Below, one piece after another: positions 10,724 through 20,510 of a stretch of DNA of 64,000 nucleotides. The notes beneath the pieces are model-generated. The model was not told where the DNA came from. It searched no databases and saw only the letters and a list, made by a program, of their open reading frames with translations. Positions within the stretch are counted from its first letter, which is position 1. Each line of letters starts with the position of its first letter. The stretch comes from Neoechinorhynchus agilis (taxonomy: Eukaryota > Acanthocephala), in assembly GCA_051530055.1 (NCBI GenBank), contig CM121341.1, positions 14,880,001 to 14,944,000 of the forward strand, given 5' to 3'. Both the position numbers and the translations under genes were made by a program.

Positions 10724-12154
10724 TCAAACTCTCTCAAAATTTGTGCGCAGTTTGAGGCCAATTTTTTTACATTCTTCTAAAAGAACCGTTAAATCTTGTA
10801 GGACTTCAGACGGGGAACCTCCTAGAGTAGCGTCATCCAGATACCAGGCGTTGAATGGTGATCGAAGAGATTGTGCCAGATTGTTTGTCGTCAGAGCAAA
10901 ACCTAAAGGCCCCAGAGGGTCCCCTTGCTGCACACCCGATTGAGACCAGATTAGTTCATTATTATATACGAGCGGGGTGTGAGAGCAATATGCTGACTGA
11001 AAGTAGGGGAGAAGCTTTGGAATAGTGTTTCCGACTGCTGAGATTAAGATGCCTCGATCGATAGTGTTGAAGGCATTTGCGAAATCGCACTTCAGGATTA
11101 ACTGAACGCCCCTACCAGAATTAATAAAAGAACGCAGCGCGTGGACTATAGCCTCTGCTCCACAAGGAGAGCAGCATTCGAACTGGACGGGCCTAAGGAT
11201 CTGGCCTGCTTTTTCCGCGACCCTTTTTGACAGAATCTTTCCGGTGAGACGGCGAAGGGTAGTTCCGATTGCTATGGGACGAATCCCACCGTCCTTCTTA
11301 TTAAGGGCACACAGGGAAGCCGAAAACATGAAATGTATACCAGTGGCATTCGTGTCGCCTCGAGCGATGAGGTTCACTATAGTGGTCAAAGCCTTGGCGA
11401 CTTTTTCCGCAACGCAATGCGCTCCCCCCGAGATTAAGTCCTTTAGATGTTGGGGTCTGAGCCCGTCTAGACCGTGACTTGAACCGCCGGCGAATGAGGA
11501 GAGGGCCCTTTTCATTTCGACCACATCTATCGGTTTGAGATCTATCGGTGAAGGGGAATGTGAGCTAGGAGGTGGTGGTACGGCTGAAGGTGGGTGTTTT
11601 TCCCGCAAAGCGTTCAAAGTGGTAATTGTGTCCCCCGCAAAAGTATCCGTTGATGAGAGAAGGCGCATGGCTCCACGGATGTCGCCGTCGGACAACTTGG
11701 CCGGTACGCGTTCTCCTAAGCGTCTAGATGAAAAACGACGAGGACCTTCAGATTTCGTCGAAAGGGATGTTGGATCCTCGGCAGATTTGAGCACAGCGAG
11801 GAAATTATCAGGGAAGTTGACGACTCTGGACTTGACAATTGATGTCAAGGATTCCTCTGAGGACTCACCGGCGAATAATACGAGTCGAGGGAAGGCGAAC
11901 AAACGCATCCAGGATATTGCGCTATTATTAACGACACATTCATTTAAAAGGTCCGCAAATGCGGAACCTACTTGGTACCGGGCGCCTCTAGGAATTCGTT
12001 TGAGGACGTGATTGGGAAGGACACGAAAAAGCTTCACAATTAGAGGAAGATTTTGTGAATCAAAGTCAAGTTCACAATTTGGGGGGGGAAGAGCTGATAT
12101 CTTCAGGGGACATGCCCGACCCTTCGCAGCGTGAAGAACGGAGACCGTGAACAT
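10724..12154 (-). pseudogene. LINE D 5' part: spacer and reverse transcriptase
   Basis: An open frame of 476 codons. Recognisable RT landmarks in order: GLDGLRPQHLKDL, KKDGGIRPIAIGTTLRR, LKCDFANAFNTIDRG, GVQQGDPLGPLGF, and the catalytic box WYLDDATLGG. The frame fails just after ECKKIG, where a 50-bp segment kept in LINE F is missing. The zinc finger (STGLCKICLKKVRVTKLG) lies in another frame just upstream (12272-12072), with a junction around a run of nine G that may be a second lesion. The product would copy element RNA at a nicked target. This copy should not work. Confidence 0.8.
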
Positions 12155-12295
12155 GGAGGAGACCCAATTTCGTGACTCTGACTTTTTTTAAGCAGATCTT
12201 ACACAAACCTGTGGAAACCTTGGAGGCGGACGTAGCATCGATGCCGGAAGAAGTAGGTTCGCAAAAAGACATTCTCCAGTACGAGCGTTAGTGAG

Positions 12296-13074
12296 TTTGT
12301 GTGTGTCCTATGGATTGTTTTGGGTTGAATAATTGCTTGTAAGTTTTGCTTTCGGGGTTGACAATTCAGTTTATTGCCCAATCGTTTTCACCAGGAGGTA
12401 ACTCTTTTTCTTCGTTGCCTGTTATTATGACTTCTATTGACACAAAAAACATCATTTTTAATTGTGTTCCTTCTAGTTTTTAAGAGTTTATTTCAGCTTA
12501 CTTAACGAAGGCTCCAGTTTATGAAAGTTCAAAACCAATTTAGTTCTTTTCAGTCCAGATCGCTAGAATTTTAATTGAACCCGGAGATCATCCATTTTTG
12601 TCTATTAAGGAAAACTAAAGGGAATATTTCTGCGCATTGCGTAGGCACAAAGATAATATCTTCATTTCGATCAGATTGCTTTTGGTATCTAATTTATTTT
12701 AAGTTCAACACGTTAAGGAGATGATCTGCGATTGCATTGTATGCTCGAAATCGTGGTTCACTCATAATAAATGCGAAGCTATTAAGCAATCGACTTGTTT
12801 TTCTGCTAAATGTATTTTCGGTGAATTTTCTCATCTGTGCGCGATTTTATATGGAAATTAAAATTAAGGATCCATTTCAGATTTTAAAAGCTATATCAAA
12901 CTGATAAATGAATTAAGGGCGTTAAAATACGCAAACTTCGTCAAATCCCATTCGTGGACTTGGCAAACGCACTCTAATTTCTAGTCGAATCTCAGCAATT
13001 GAGCTTATTGAACAAATTTATGAATTCTGTTAGCAGGAATATAAACAACGAAGGACGATTAATATATAAACACG
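12296..13074. other. No gene seen
   Basis: AT-rich spacer between LINE D and LINE C. A short GCTTGTAAGTTTT string near 12336 recalls the tail of the hairpin repeats at 32.5 and 52.5 kb, but too little matches to call a copy. Confidence 0.4.
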
Positions 13075-14440
13075 TTTTATTAATGCAAGAAATGTACGAT
13101 CCACACACTTGCCAGCATCTATCTTTGCTGAAGGTATCTGGATGACGGATGTTGAAGGCAAGGGAGGTGGGACTTGTTTTTGAAGGGGTGTTAATGTGCG
13201 ATCGCAGGCTTTGTACAGGAGATGACCGATTAGGAGTCTTTCCTTGTTCTCCGGTTATTAAGGAAAGATTGGGCTTGGGGGAAGAAAGATTTTTGGTAGA
13301 GAGTGGTACGAGCGAGTGGGGATGAAAAAGGTTGGGATTCCGGGTGTTTACGAGGGAAGAGTATTTAGAGATGAGGGAAGAAAATTGTGGAGGGGGTTGA
13401 AGAAGACGGAGGGCGTTTTTGGAGAAAATGGAGTGGAGGTGGGCGTCGAAGGGAGGGAGTGAAGTCCCGCATATTCCCGCTGATCTCTTGTGGAAGGTTT
13501 CGAGGGAATGGAGATCATTGACGGAAAGGGCAAGGAAAGCGGGGAAGTGTATGTAAGGATAGGAAGGATGGTAGAAAGATAAAAGTGGGCAAGGTGTTTA
13601 GGCGATACGCCAAGACGCAGGAGGAGTTTGAGAAGGTAAAGACGAGGGTTTGCTTTAGAGTGTGTAAATGAAATGTGGGCGTCCCATTTAAAATTTTCTT
13701 GTAAAATCAGGCCCAATATTCGGAGAGAAGAGGAGCGTTGGATGGGGAGAGGGAGAGGCGCGGGGATAAGATTGCGTTTGGAAATGTGGGGGACAAGCTC
13801 AAAAGATTTGGATAAGTTTAGGGAGAGGTTTAGGGTGGAGAGCGAGGAAATGAGATGGTTTAGCTCGTCCATGGTAGTGGAGAGGGAGAGAGAAGGAGAT
13901 GCGATGGTAATGACTGTGAGGTCATCGGCATAGAGAAAATATTTGGTAGGGGGAGTGAGGGGATGAAGGTCATTTAGAAAAATGCCAAAGAGGAGAGGGG
14001 AAAGTACGACGCCTTGGGGAACCCCTTTAAATATGGGCAGAGAGGAGCAACAAGAAGTTATACATTGGATATATTGTTCGCGGTTGGAGAGGAAAGAGGA
14101 AATCCAAGCGAGTTGCCAAGTTGGGAGGCCAAAGGAAGCACATGCTTGGAGGAGAAGGGAGTGATCTACCGACTCGAACGCCCTGGAAATATCCAGTTGT
14201 ACGAGACGGACGGTTGATTCTGGATTGGAATCTAAGCTGCGCACAAGCGTATCGTAGATGCAGATGAGGGCATCAGAACAGGAGTAATTGGGCCGGAAAG
14301 CGAATTGGGAAGGGAAGATGTTTTTTGAGGAAGAAGGGAAGTAGGCGGGTTTTAAAACATTTTTCTAAGATTTCAGAGAAAGGTGAGAGGATAGAGATAG
14401 GACGAAAGGATGTGGGGGAAATCGGATTGAAGAATCAAGC
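13075..14440 (-). mobile_element. LINE fragment C, best copy of the A/B family
   Basis: Minus-strand non-LTR retrotransposon, truncated at its 5' end at about 14440 in the finger region. It has a 298-codon frame (14244-13348) carrying LDISRAFESVDHSLLL, GVPQGVVLSPLLF and the catalytic FLYADDLTVI, then connection sequence LTYTSPLSLPF. This is a CR1/Jockey/RTE-like RT, unlike the R2-like elements. About 300 bases of 3' UTR follow, ending near 13075 in AATAAAACGTGTTTA. The 5' loss is the usual product of incomplete reverse transcription. The frame differs from copy A around 14250, so this copy is also dead. Confidence 0.85.
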
Positions 14441-15469
14441 GCTACTGTGACAAATTCAAGTCAAATTGCAAGCAAAGATGAGCATTTAATCGAAAATTCG
14501 ATCCTATTAATCATCAAAAAGTTGCATTGAGTTCCACACTCTACCTGCAATTGTACTCTTAGGCTGTGAAGGGAGACACTGGCTAAGTAGCTTCCGATGC
14601 ACATTGTAGCCAATAACGTAATCCGGAGAAATCACAAATTTTTGAGTAGCGTGCGATCCGGTAAAACAGAAAGAAAAGCTCGTGGCAATACAATTTAAAG
14701 TATCTAGGAGATCAGAAGTCGATCAGGATTTTTAATGTTGGAGCATTCCACGTTCGGTTGACCTGCGATCAGTCCGTTCAAATCCGTTAACGAAGCGATC
14801 CCTAACGAACGATTAATTCAAACCACAAAGCGTTGGCTTCGTTTAGAGTAGCGCATTTGATCGGTGGCGATAAATACGGCGGTTTACGTGGTATTGATTT
14901 TGATTTTGATTTATAGCTGTATTTGTTTAGAAGAGACATTTGCAGTATTCTTCGGCTAATTTAAAATAATTTACCCTAATGTTTGCAAGTAAATAATGGT
15001 TTGTTTATGGCGGAAATTGAAGGAATTTATTAAAGCTGCTAATTCGGCAACTCTTGTGCCTTTATCAAGGTTGTTTAAGTGTTCTATTCACATTAGATTG
15101 TATCTCCGAAATATCGGATTCAATAAATTTCGTCAATTTTTCCGTCATAAACAAACATGAATAATTCAATCTTCAAACATTAAATAATGCGTTTTTAATA
15201 ATCAGAATAAGTCGATATGTTACTCGTAATAAAGTTTTTGTTTGTAATGAATTCGTTGACGAGCACATCAATATCCAATAAGTAATCGTTTGGCTGTTTA
15301 TACGAAGGTTGTTTCATAATTTTTGCGATTCGGCCACTTGAGATCTTGAGATACGGGTGCGTTGCTATTGTTCTCGAGTCCTCCCTAAGCTGCTGTAATT
15401 TTTTAACCTTCCACCTGATGATACAGATGTGAAGAAGAGCTCGAGGTGCTTCGGTTTGGTCGATTATCC
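14441..15469. other. No gene seen
   Basis: Non-repetitive, AT-rich. An open frame at 15195-15614 (minus) enters it from the mariner remnant, but it runs in the wrong frame relative to the transposase and I treat it as a shadow. Confidence 0.4.
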
Positions 15470-15860
15470 AAGAAAAAATTAATAATGTAACCTTTTCATA
15501 TGAAAACGTTTCAGTGCTGTTCAACATATACTCCGCCTCTTTCAATGCACTTTTTTCATGCCTCGAGATGATCTTGCTCTGCAGAAATGAGGCTCTATCT
15601 GTCCTCAAAATCAATTCCCCTCAGCTCCTTCTTATAGGGAAAAGCCGCAAAAAAATCACATGGAACAAAATCCGGTGAATAAGGGGGCGGATGAAAGACC
15701 TCAATCCAAGATTTGTCAAGGAACTCTACAGTTATCTTTGACTTACGACCCGGCGTATTGTCGTGATGAAGGATGATTTTTTAAGCCAAAGGAGCTTCAT
15801 CACCGAGATGGTTTTTCATTCTTGGCAAGCACTCGTTTGCAGTGGGACCATCGACAATTT
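15470..15860 (-). mobile_element. Mariner transposase remnant
   Basis: The minus-strand frame reads ILHHDNTPG (near 15760) and, 34 residues after that Asp, PPPYSPDFVPCDFF (near 15660). This is the D(34)D spacing of mariner transposases. Downstream KKELRGIDFEDR and then KKCIERGGVYVEQH match the mariner C-terminus (usually KCIEL-x-GDYVE). In-frame stops occur before ILHHDN, after FEDR and before KKCIER, and the catalytic N-terminal half is not recognisable. It is a long-dead fragment of perhaps a third of the gene. No terminal repeats were found. Confidence 0.8.
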
Positions 15861-16270
15861 AAATTTCGAGCTTCCTTTCTCATCTCCATCATCAGGTGAA
15901 AAGTTAAAGAGATTAAAAAACAATATAAATGCATCCGTTTGCGATGACCTAAAGTGACCAAATCGCAAAACTTATGAAACAACCATCGTATGTATACATA
16001 TGGTTGTGTGTTTGTTGATAAGCTGTCCCTTGATAAATATTCGTTTATAATCAAAATGAAAATCGCAGTCTCTCACCTGATCCCATTACCTTCGTCGCAC
16101 ATTAAATTGGCGACACGATGTTTAACAAAATCTCTTTACTGACTTTAAAGTGATTCTCCGCTATTATTCAAGTAATTTTCCAAATATTTGCCAATCAGTT
16201 TGATTGAGCCTCATGTACATTTTAGGCAGATATTCAATGTTCCCCACTTCTAAGTTCCGTTCCTTTAGAG
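15861..16270. other. Presumed 5' flank of the MPV17-like gene
   Basis: No open frame or repeat stands out. It directly precedes the MPV17-like start and should contain its promoter, but I see no recognisable core promoter element. Confidence 0.3.
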
Positions 16271-17036
16271 ATGAAACCAGCTAATGTGTTTTCACGAGCC
16301 TACCGGCAATTAATAAACACTTATCCTACCCTGTCGATGGCTATATTGACCGGTAAGATTGCTGTCGATGATATTACTTACTGAATATTTTCACTAGGCA
16401 CGATGATGGGCTTCGGAAGCCTTATTTCTCAGCTAGCGGTTCGGCCACTGGATGGGAGGCGTCAAATATCATACCGTAGCGTTATCCAGTTCAGTTCATA
16501 TGGATTCTTTTTGGCTGTAACTTGTCTTTTGAATGTTCAATCGATTATTAGGGTCATTGTAGGGTCCCTTGATGCACCATTGGTTTTTGTTGCTGAACAA
16601 ATTGATACCAGTCCAGTCGAACACCCGGCGAAGAGCAATTCAGATGATGTTAATTGACCAAATCATCATGTGTCCATTTGCGTACTCAATGTTCACTCTT
16701 TATAACTACTGGTGGCACGAACGAGATATGAGTTACGTTAAAGCTCATTTCAAACAGGATGTTTTAGCCATTTTAATCGATAACTACAGAGTATGGCCAT
16801 TGTTGCAGTTTGTAAATTTTAACGTCGTTCCTCTCAGACACAGGTACGTCCGGATTTTTTGGTTTTATTGCTCACTGAATAAACATCTTTTCAGAGTATT
16901 GTTCATAAACACTGCAGCTCTCTTCTGGAACGCCTATGTCGCTTGGCTTTTTAGATCCAAGATAAACTCATCGTTCGCATCGACAAACAAAGCGATCAAT
17001 TTCAGTAAAGTAAACAAATCTATTCAGAATGGGTGA
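16271..17036 (+). CDS. MPV17/PMP22-family inner mitochondrial membrane protein
   Basis: Four exons: 16271-16352, 16398-16516, 16563-16843 and 16895-17036, with introns of 45, 46 and 51 bp. They give 207 residues in frame. Family landmarks are clear: RAYRQLINTYP at the N-terminus, GFGSLISQ, GPLMHHWFLLL (family GP-x-x-H-x-WY), MMLIDQIIMCPF, LIDNYRVWPLLQFVNFNVVP and a final FWNAYVAWLFRS. Four hydrophobic segments are expected. MPV17 proteins sit in the inner mitochondrial or peroxisomal membrane, act as channel-like proteins and are linked to mitochondrial DNA upkeep. The polar C-terminal tail after the last segment is longer than in vertebrate MPV17. Which paralogue (MPV17, MPV17L or PXMP2) it is cannot be settled here. 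Confidence 0.93.
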
Positions 17037-17900
17037 TTGCGTCCAATACAGAACCAAGATTATAGCGAATTTTATAAGAAAATTAGACAGCTGAGTTTTA
17101 GAAAATAAAGTACATATTTTTCATCTGAGGAATATTTATGAAAAAATTAGTCGGATGAGGTTTCAAGAAATAAAATACAGATTTTTCGTCCACGAAATTT
17201 CGGCGCATGATGTTTAGAACAAATTTTACAGGGTACATAAATTGACTTAGGTTTCCAAGAGTGCGTCTGTAGACTAACAGATTCATCCTCAGGATGTTTC
17301 AAAATTTCCAGATTTAAAGATATCTCTGAAGATATTTGCCTACAGCCAACTAGCAGCAAAGACTGAAATGCATACGCCCCAATAACGGCTCGATTGGCTT
17401 TAGTCTAACGACTGAAAAAGGAGACAACTAACAGACTCATATTAGTCAACCAATGATTCATTGTTCTCTTTTTTGTTGATCCGAATTCACGCATATAGAC
17501 AAAGTGCAAGTAACACTATGTCTTGCTTAAGCCATTTTTTAATGATTAAAGTCAACTTGTTTCTGTGGTTTAATCAGCGTTCAATGAAATCAGCACTATG
17601 CAATATTTTAGTGTTTAAATCTTGAAATCGCGGGAAAAACACGTTTTGTCTAAACAATGAATATAAATTAGGAACAAAATGCGCTATTTGCCATTGTGTG
17701 TAAATGGAAAATAATCTGGTGCTATTATGATAAACACAACTATTTTTACTAGAACATTGTAGTCTCATTCCATTATGTTTGCCATATCCCCTATATAATA
17801 ATCCAGGATTTGGGCTAAAAAAGCTTCGCCTGACTTATCAATCTATTCAAACATCCGAAGAAAAGCATACTAATTTATTTAAGAAAATTCCATGGAATAT
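17037..17900. other. No gene seen between convergent genes
   Basis: This separates the 3' ends of the MPV17-like gene (plus) and the membrane protein gene (minus). A weak direct repeat (TCATGAAAAAATTAGT-like and ATACATATTTTTCATC/ATACAGATTTTTCGTC) occurs at about 17100 and 17170. Nothing else was seen. Confidence 0.4.
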
Positions 17901-19479
17901 TCAAATCATGGGCTTATTTTGCCTTAGAGCTAGCCTATAATTCATTATTGTTTTCATAAGTGTCGGTTTTTGGCTCCCCAATCCTATAGAATGCGGTTGA
18001 CGAGGCGGCCGAGGTACTTCGTAATGGTTTTCTTTTATTTGCATGTTTTTAATTACCTTGGACAATAAAACAGCTTCCGATGAAGTAATTTGCTGTCCGA
18101 TTCCTTTGAACGTGTCAACGGAATCTTCGGGTTGAATAACGGGCACCGGCTGGTTTTCTTCGTTTTCCAGTACTGCTACTTGAGGCATTTCAATCATCTC
18201 GATCAGCTCTTCCGCATGCTGTTCATCGGAATGCCTAATCATTGACTGCTGCTGGCTCCAGTAAAAAAAATTGAATATTTTTCCAAATGTGACATAGAAG
18301 GGTAACGCCCAAAGATTTGCTACAATTAACATAAGAGCATAACTGAGCGGATACCTAAGCATTTCATTGCAGAATTGTCTTCTCAGCCCGGAATAAATGC
18401 GATAATAAGGTCCATTTAAAGTCTTTTGATGTTCCAAATTTTCAGCAATATCAACACTAGTCAATAACGCGTTCGGGTGGGCCCTCTCGTTAAAAGCATT
18501 TGGTCCAAAAAAGAAATCGTCGATGTATTCGAAGTCGTCGTGTTCAGCTGGGAGACATATCGACCGATAATGTGGATACGTTTGATAGATAGCATTCATT
18601 CCTATCCATCCAGCAATCACAAGATCAATGACTGCAAATATTAAGAAACAGATTAACAAGTAAACAAAAAATCTCTTTTTCATTGGCCGTCCACGAAGTT
18701 TAAATCGTCTCCGGTGCATCAAATCTTTCTTCAGCACAAAGATAATTGAAGTAACGCACAAGAATATCGTTAGAATGAAGAATATTTCATCCCAAACATC
18801 CTTCTTTTTTTAGAATCCCCAAAGAAGGACTCGGATGTTTCAAAACCAGAAAACACTGAACACCAATTCGGTCAAGAAATAGTTTACTTTTCAAAAATCC
18901 AGGAAGCATGGACACTTTCTTTATTGCAGAGTTCATTTCTTTGTTCCTAATGCTTTCATTCAAATGTTTTAGCATTTCTTCATGCATGGATTTGTGGTTG
19001 GATCCCCTTTTTAAATATGATTTTATAGCTAAAACAATCGGAATCAAGTCCGTAGATATCTTTATTATAGCCGCAACAAGTCCAAACACACTTATACATT
19101 TGTTTTCGAGGTTTTTTGGTACTCGAGGTATCCGCCCGAACAAAGTCACCAGTATAATAGTGAACAAGATGAATACAGACAAAGAAGGAGGGATTAACGC
19201 CCATAGCCAAAAGGTCTGGATGACTTTCTGGCTGAATTTATGACTACCATAATACTTAAAGAATCCAACAGATCCTTCTTCTTGTTTATACACTTTCACC
19301 AAATCCGCGACGTAACCAAGATCAACATGTTCGTTGTGCTTGTAGAAGGTGCCAAAGAATGGCCACATGAGTATTCTTAAGAAGGTGATCATTGTTTTCG
19401 TATCGGCAAAAAAAAGAAAATATTCATTTAGCTCATCAAGCGTTGGCATGGTGATCACTGAGCAGGGTCCTTCCCTCAT
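17901..19479 (-). CDS. Unrecognised multi-pass membrane protein, about 506 residues
   Basis: Two minus-strand open parts, 19479-18862 and 18803-17901, join in frame if a 58-bp intron is removed (donor GTTCAG, acceptor AAAAG). Without the intron a run of seven A would need a one-base slip to join them. At least five hydrophobic spans are visible: FWLWALIPPSLSVFILFTII, VFGLVAAIIKISTDLIPIVL, IFFILTIFLCVTSIIFVL, RFFVYLLICFLIFAVIDLVI and YALMLIVANLWALPFYVTF. A soluble loop follows the fourth span, and the C-terminal tail is long, acidic then proline-rich (PRPPRQPHSIG). The start could be the ATG at 19479 or, eleven codons in, MPTLDELNEYF. I do not recognise the family. Four-span channel families and sensory-type receptors were considered without a match. 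Coding looks real from length and composition. Confidence 0.6.
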
Positions 19480-19499
19480 ATTAGGGCCGGGATTTTAGC

Positions 19500-19944
19500 A
19501 TATGGTGAATGTTGCATGGTCTAGTGATTAGTACTTTTTTACCTCATGTCGATTGATGGAACAGATTAAACCAATTGTGAATCCCGCGATCACGATTCTA
19601 AGTAATGAATACTTCTAAGGAATAAAACAGTACTTGAATCTTGTAATTGGCATCCGTAAAAGAACATGTCAATCGACATCTAAAGCATTGACGAAATTAG
19701 AAAAATCTAAGAAATCCTGCAAGTATCCTCTTTTGAAAGGCTTAATAAAAATTTGTAATAACATTTAATAAATAAACGTGTATAATCTCATTTATATTTC
19801 CCGATATGATCCTTCCAAAATTAACTCACACAATTTTTACAGGTATTCACGAATATTCATGCCACTGCTCTGGATCAAGCAGCTGCAGTCCAGATGTAAT
19901 GATCGAAAAGAATGCAGCGGTCCCCGTTGGAGAGCTGACGGAAT
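19500..19944. other. Intergenic, with a faint tRNA-like stretch
   Basis: At 19519-19600 a TGGTCTAGTGATTAG string matches a tRNA A box, and about 60 bases later TGTGAATCCCGCG resembles a worn B box. It may be a decayed SINE. Otherwise there is no gene. It precedes the start of the minus-strand membrane protein and so should also hold its promoter. Confidence 0.3.
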
Positions 19945-20510
19945 AAACACCGAAAAAGCATTTCTTGTAATAAGACGAAGCGTTCAAAAGTATCATTTAT
20001 TTAACAAAAGTCAACGTAACTTTTAGAAAGGTTATTGATTAATAAAGGTAAAAACGAGAGATTAATTTTTATTAGCATTTAATGAATAAACGTGTTAATT
20101 GACAAAATTAAAATCAAACAAACACTTGTCATCGGAAGAAGTATTCAGGAATACCATTTATTTTTAAAATAGTCAAAGCAACTTTTGAAAACGTCATTAA
20201 TCAATAGAGGTTCACATGAGAGAGATTGATTCTTAATAAAATTTAATAAATAAACGCGTTAATTGACGAAATTAAATTCAAATAAGCATTTCCTTTAATC
20301 AGGCGATGCGTTCAGGAGTATCGTTCAGTTTTCTAAATAGTGAAAGCAACTTTTAAAAAGTTATTGATTAATAAAGGTAAAAACGTGAGATTAATTTTAA
20401 ATAAGATTTAATAAATAAACGTGTTAATTGACGAAATTAAAATCAAATAAGCATTCATTGTAATCAGAAGAAGAGTTCAGGAGTATCATTCAGTTTCTCG
20501 AATATTTAAA
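19945..20510. repeat. Tandem array, unit about 165 bp (left part)
   Basis: About three and a half units in a row. Each contains AATAAACGTGTTAATTGACG, then AAGCATT...GTAATMAGACGAAG, TTCAGGAGTATCATT, and GGTTATTGATTAATAAAGG. The AATAAACGYGTT block recurs at 20085, 20253 and 20415, spacings of 168 and 162 bases. Units are about 85-90% alike by eye. The array is cut at about 20510 by LINE E and continues after LINE F at 25669. Confidence 0.85.

Larger units (their letters stand above)
9385..12295 (-). mobile_element. LINE D, nearly full-length R2-group-like retrotransposon
   Basis: Minus-strand element of about 2.9 kb. Reading 5' to 3': a CCHC-like zinc finger (CKIC...H...C, near 12200-12130), a long spacer, reverse transcriptase (10724-11560), thumb, a second CCHC finger, then a restriction-like endonuclease domain. 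The 3' end is a short UTR with an A-rich tail near 9385-9410. One zinc finger before the RT and CCHC plus endonuclease after it is the layout of site-specific non-LTR elements (R2/NeSL/CRE group). It is about 97% or more identical to LINE F at 23.2-25.7 kb where they overlap. One deletion of about 50 bp relative to F (near 10763) breaks the frame between its two ORFs, so this copy is dead although young. Confidence 0.85.

Noticed and set aside
11535-12011. 158-codon plus-strand frame
   Set aside because: It is antisense to the LINE D reverse transcriptase and reappears antisense to LINE F, so it is a shadow of the real frame.
15195-15614. 139-codon minus-strand frame as a gene
   Set aside because: It overlaps the mariner C-terminus in another frame; the mariner frame explains the conserved motifs.
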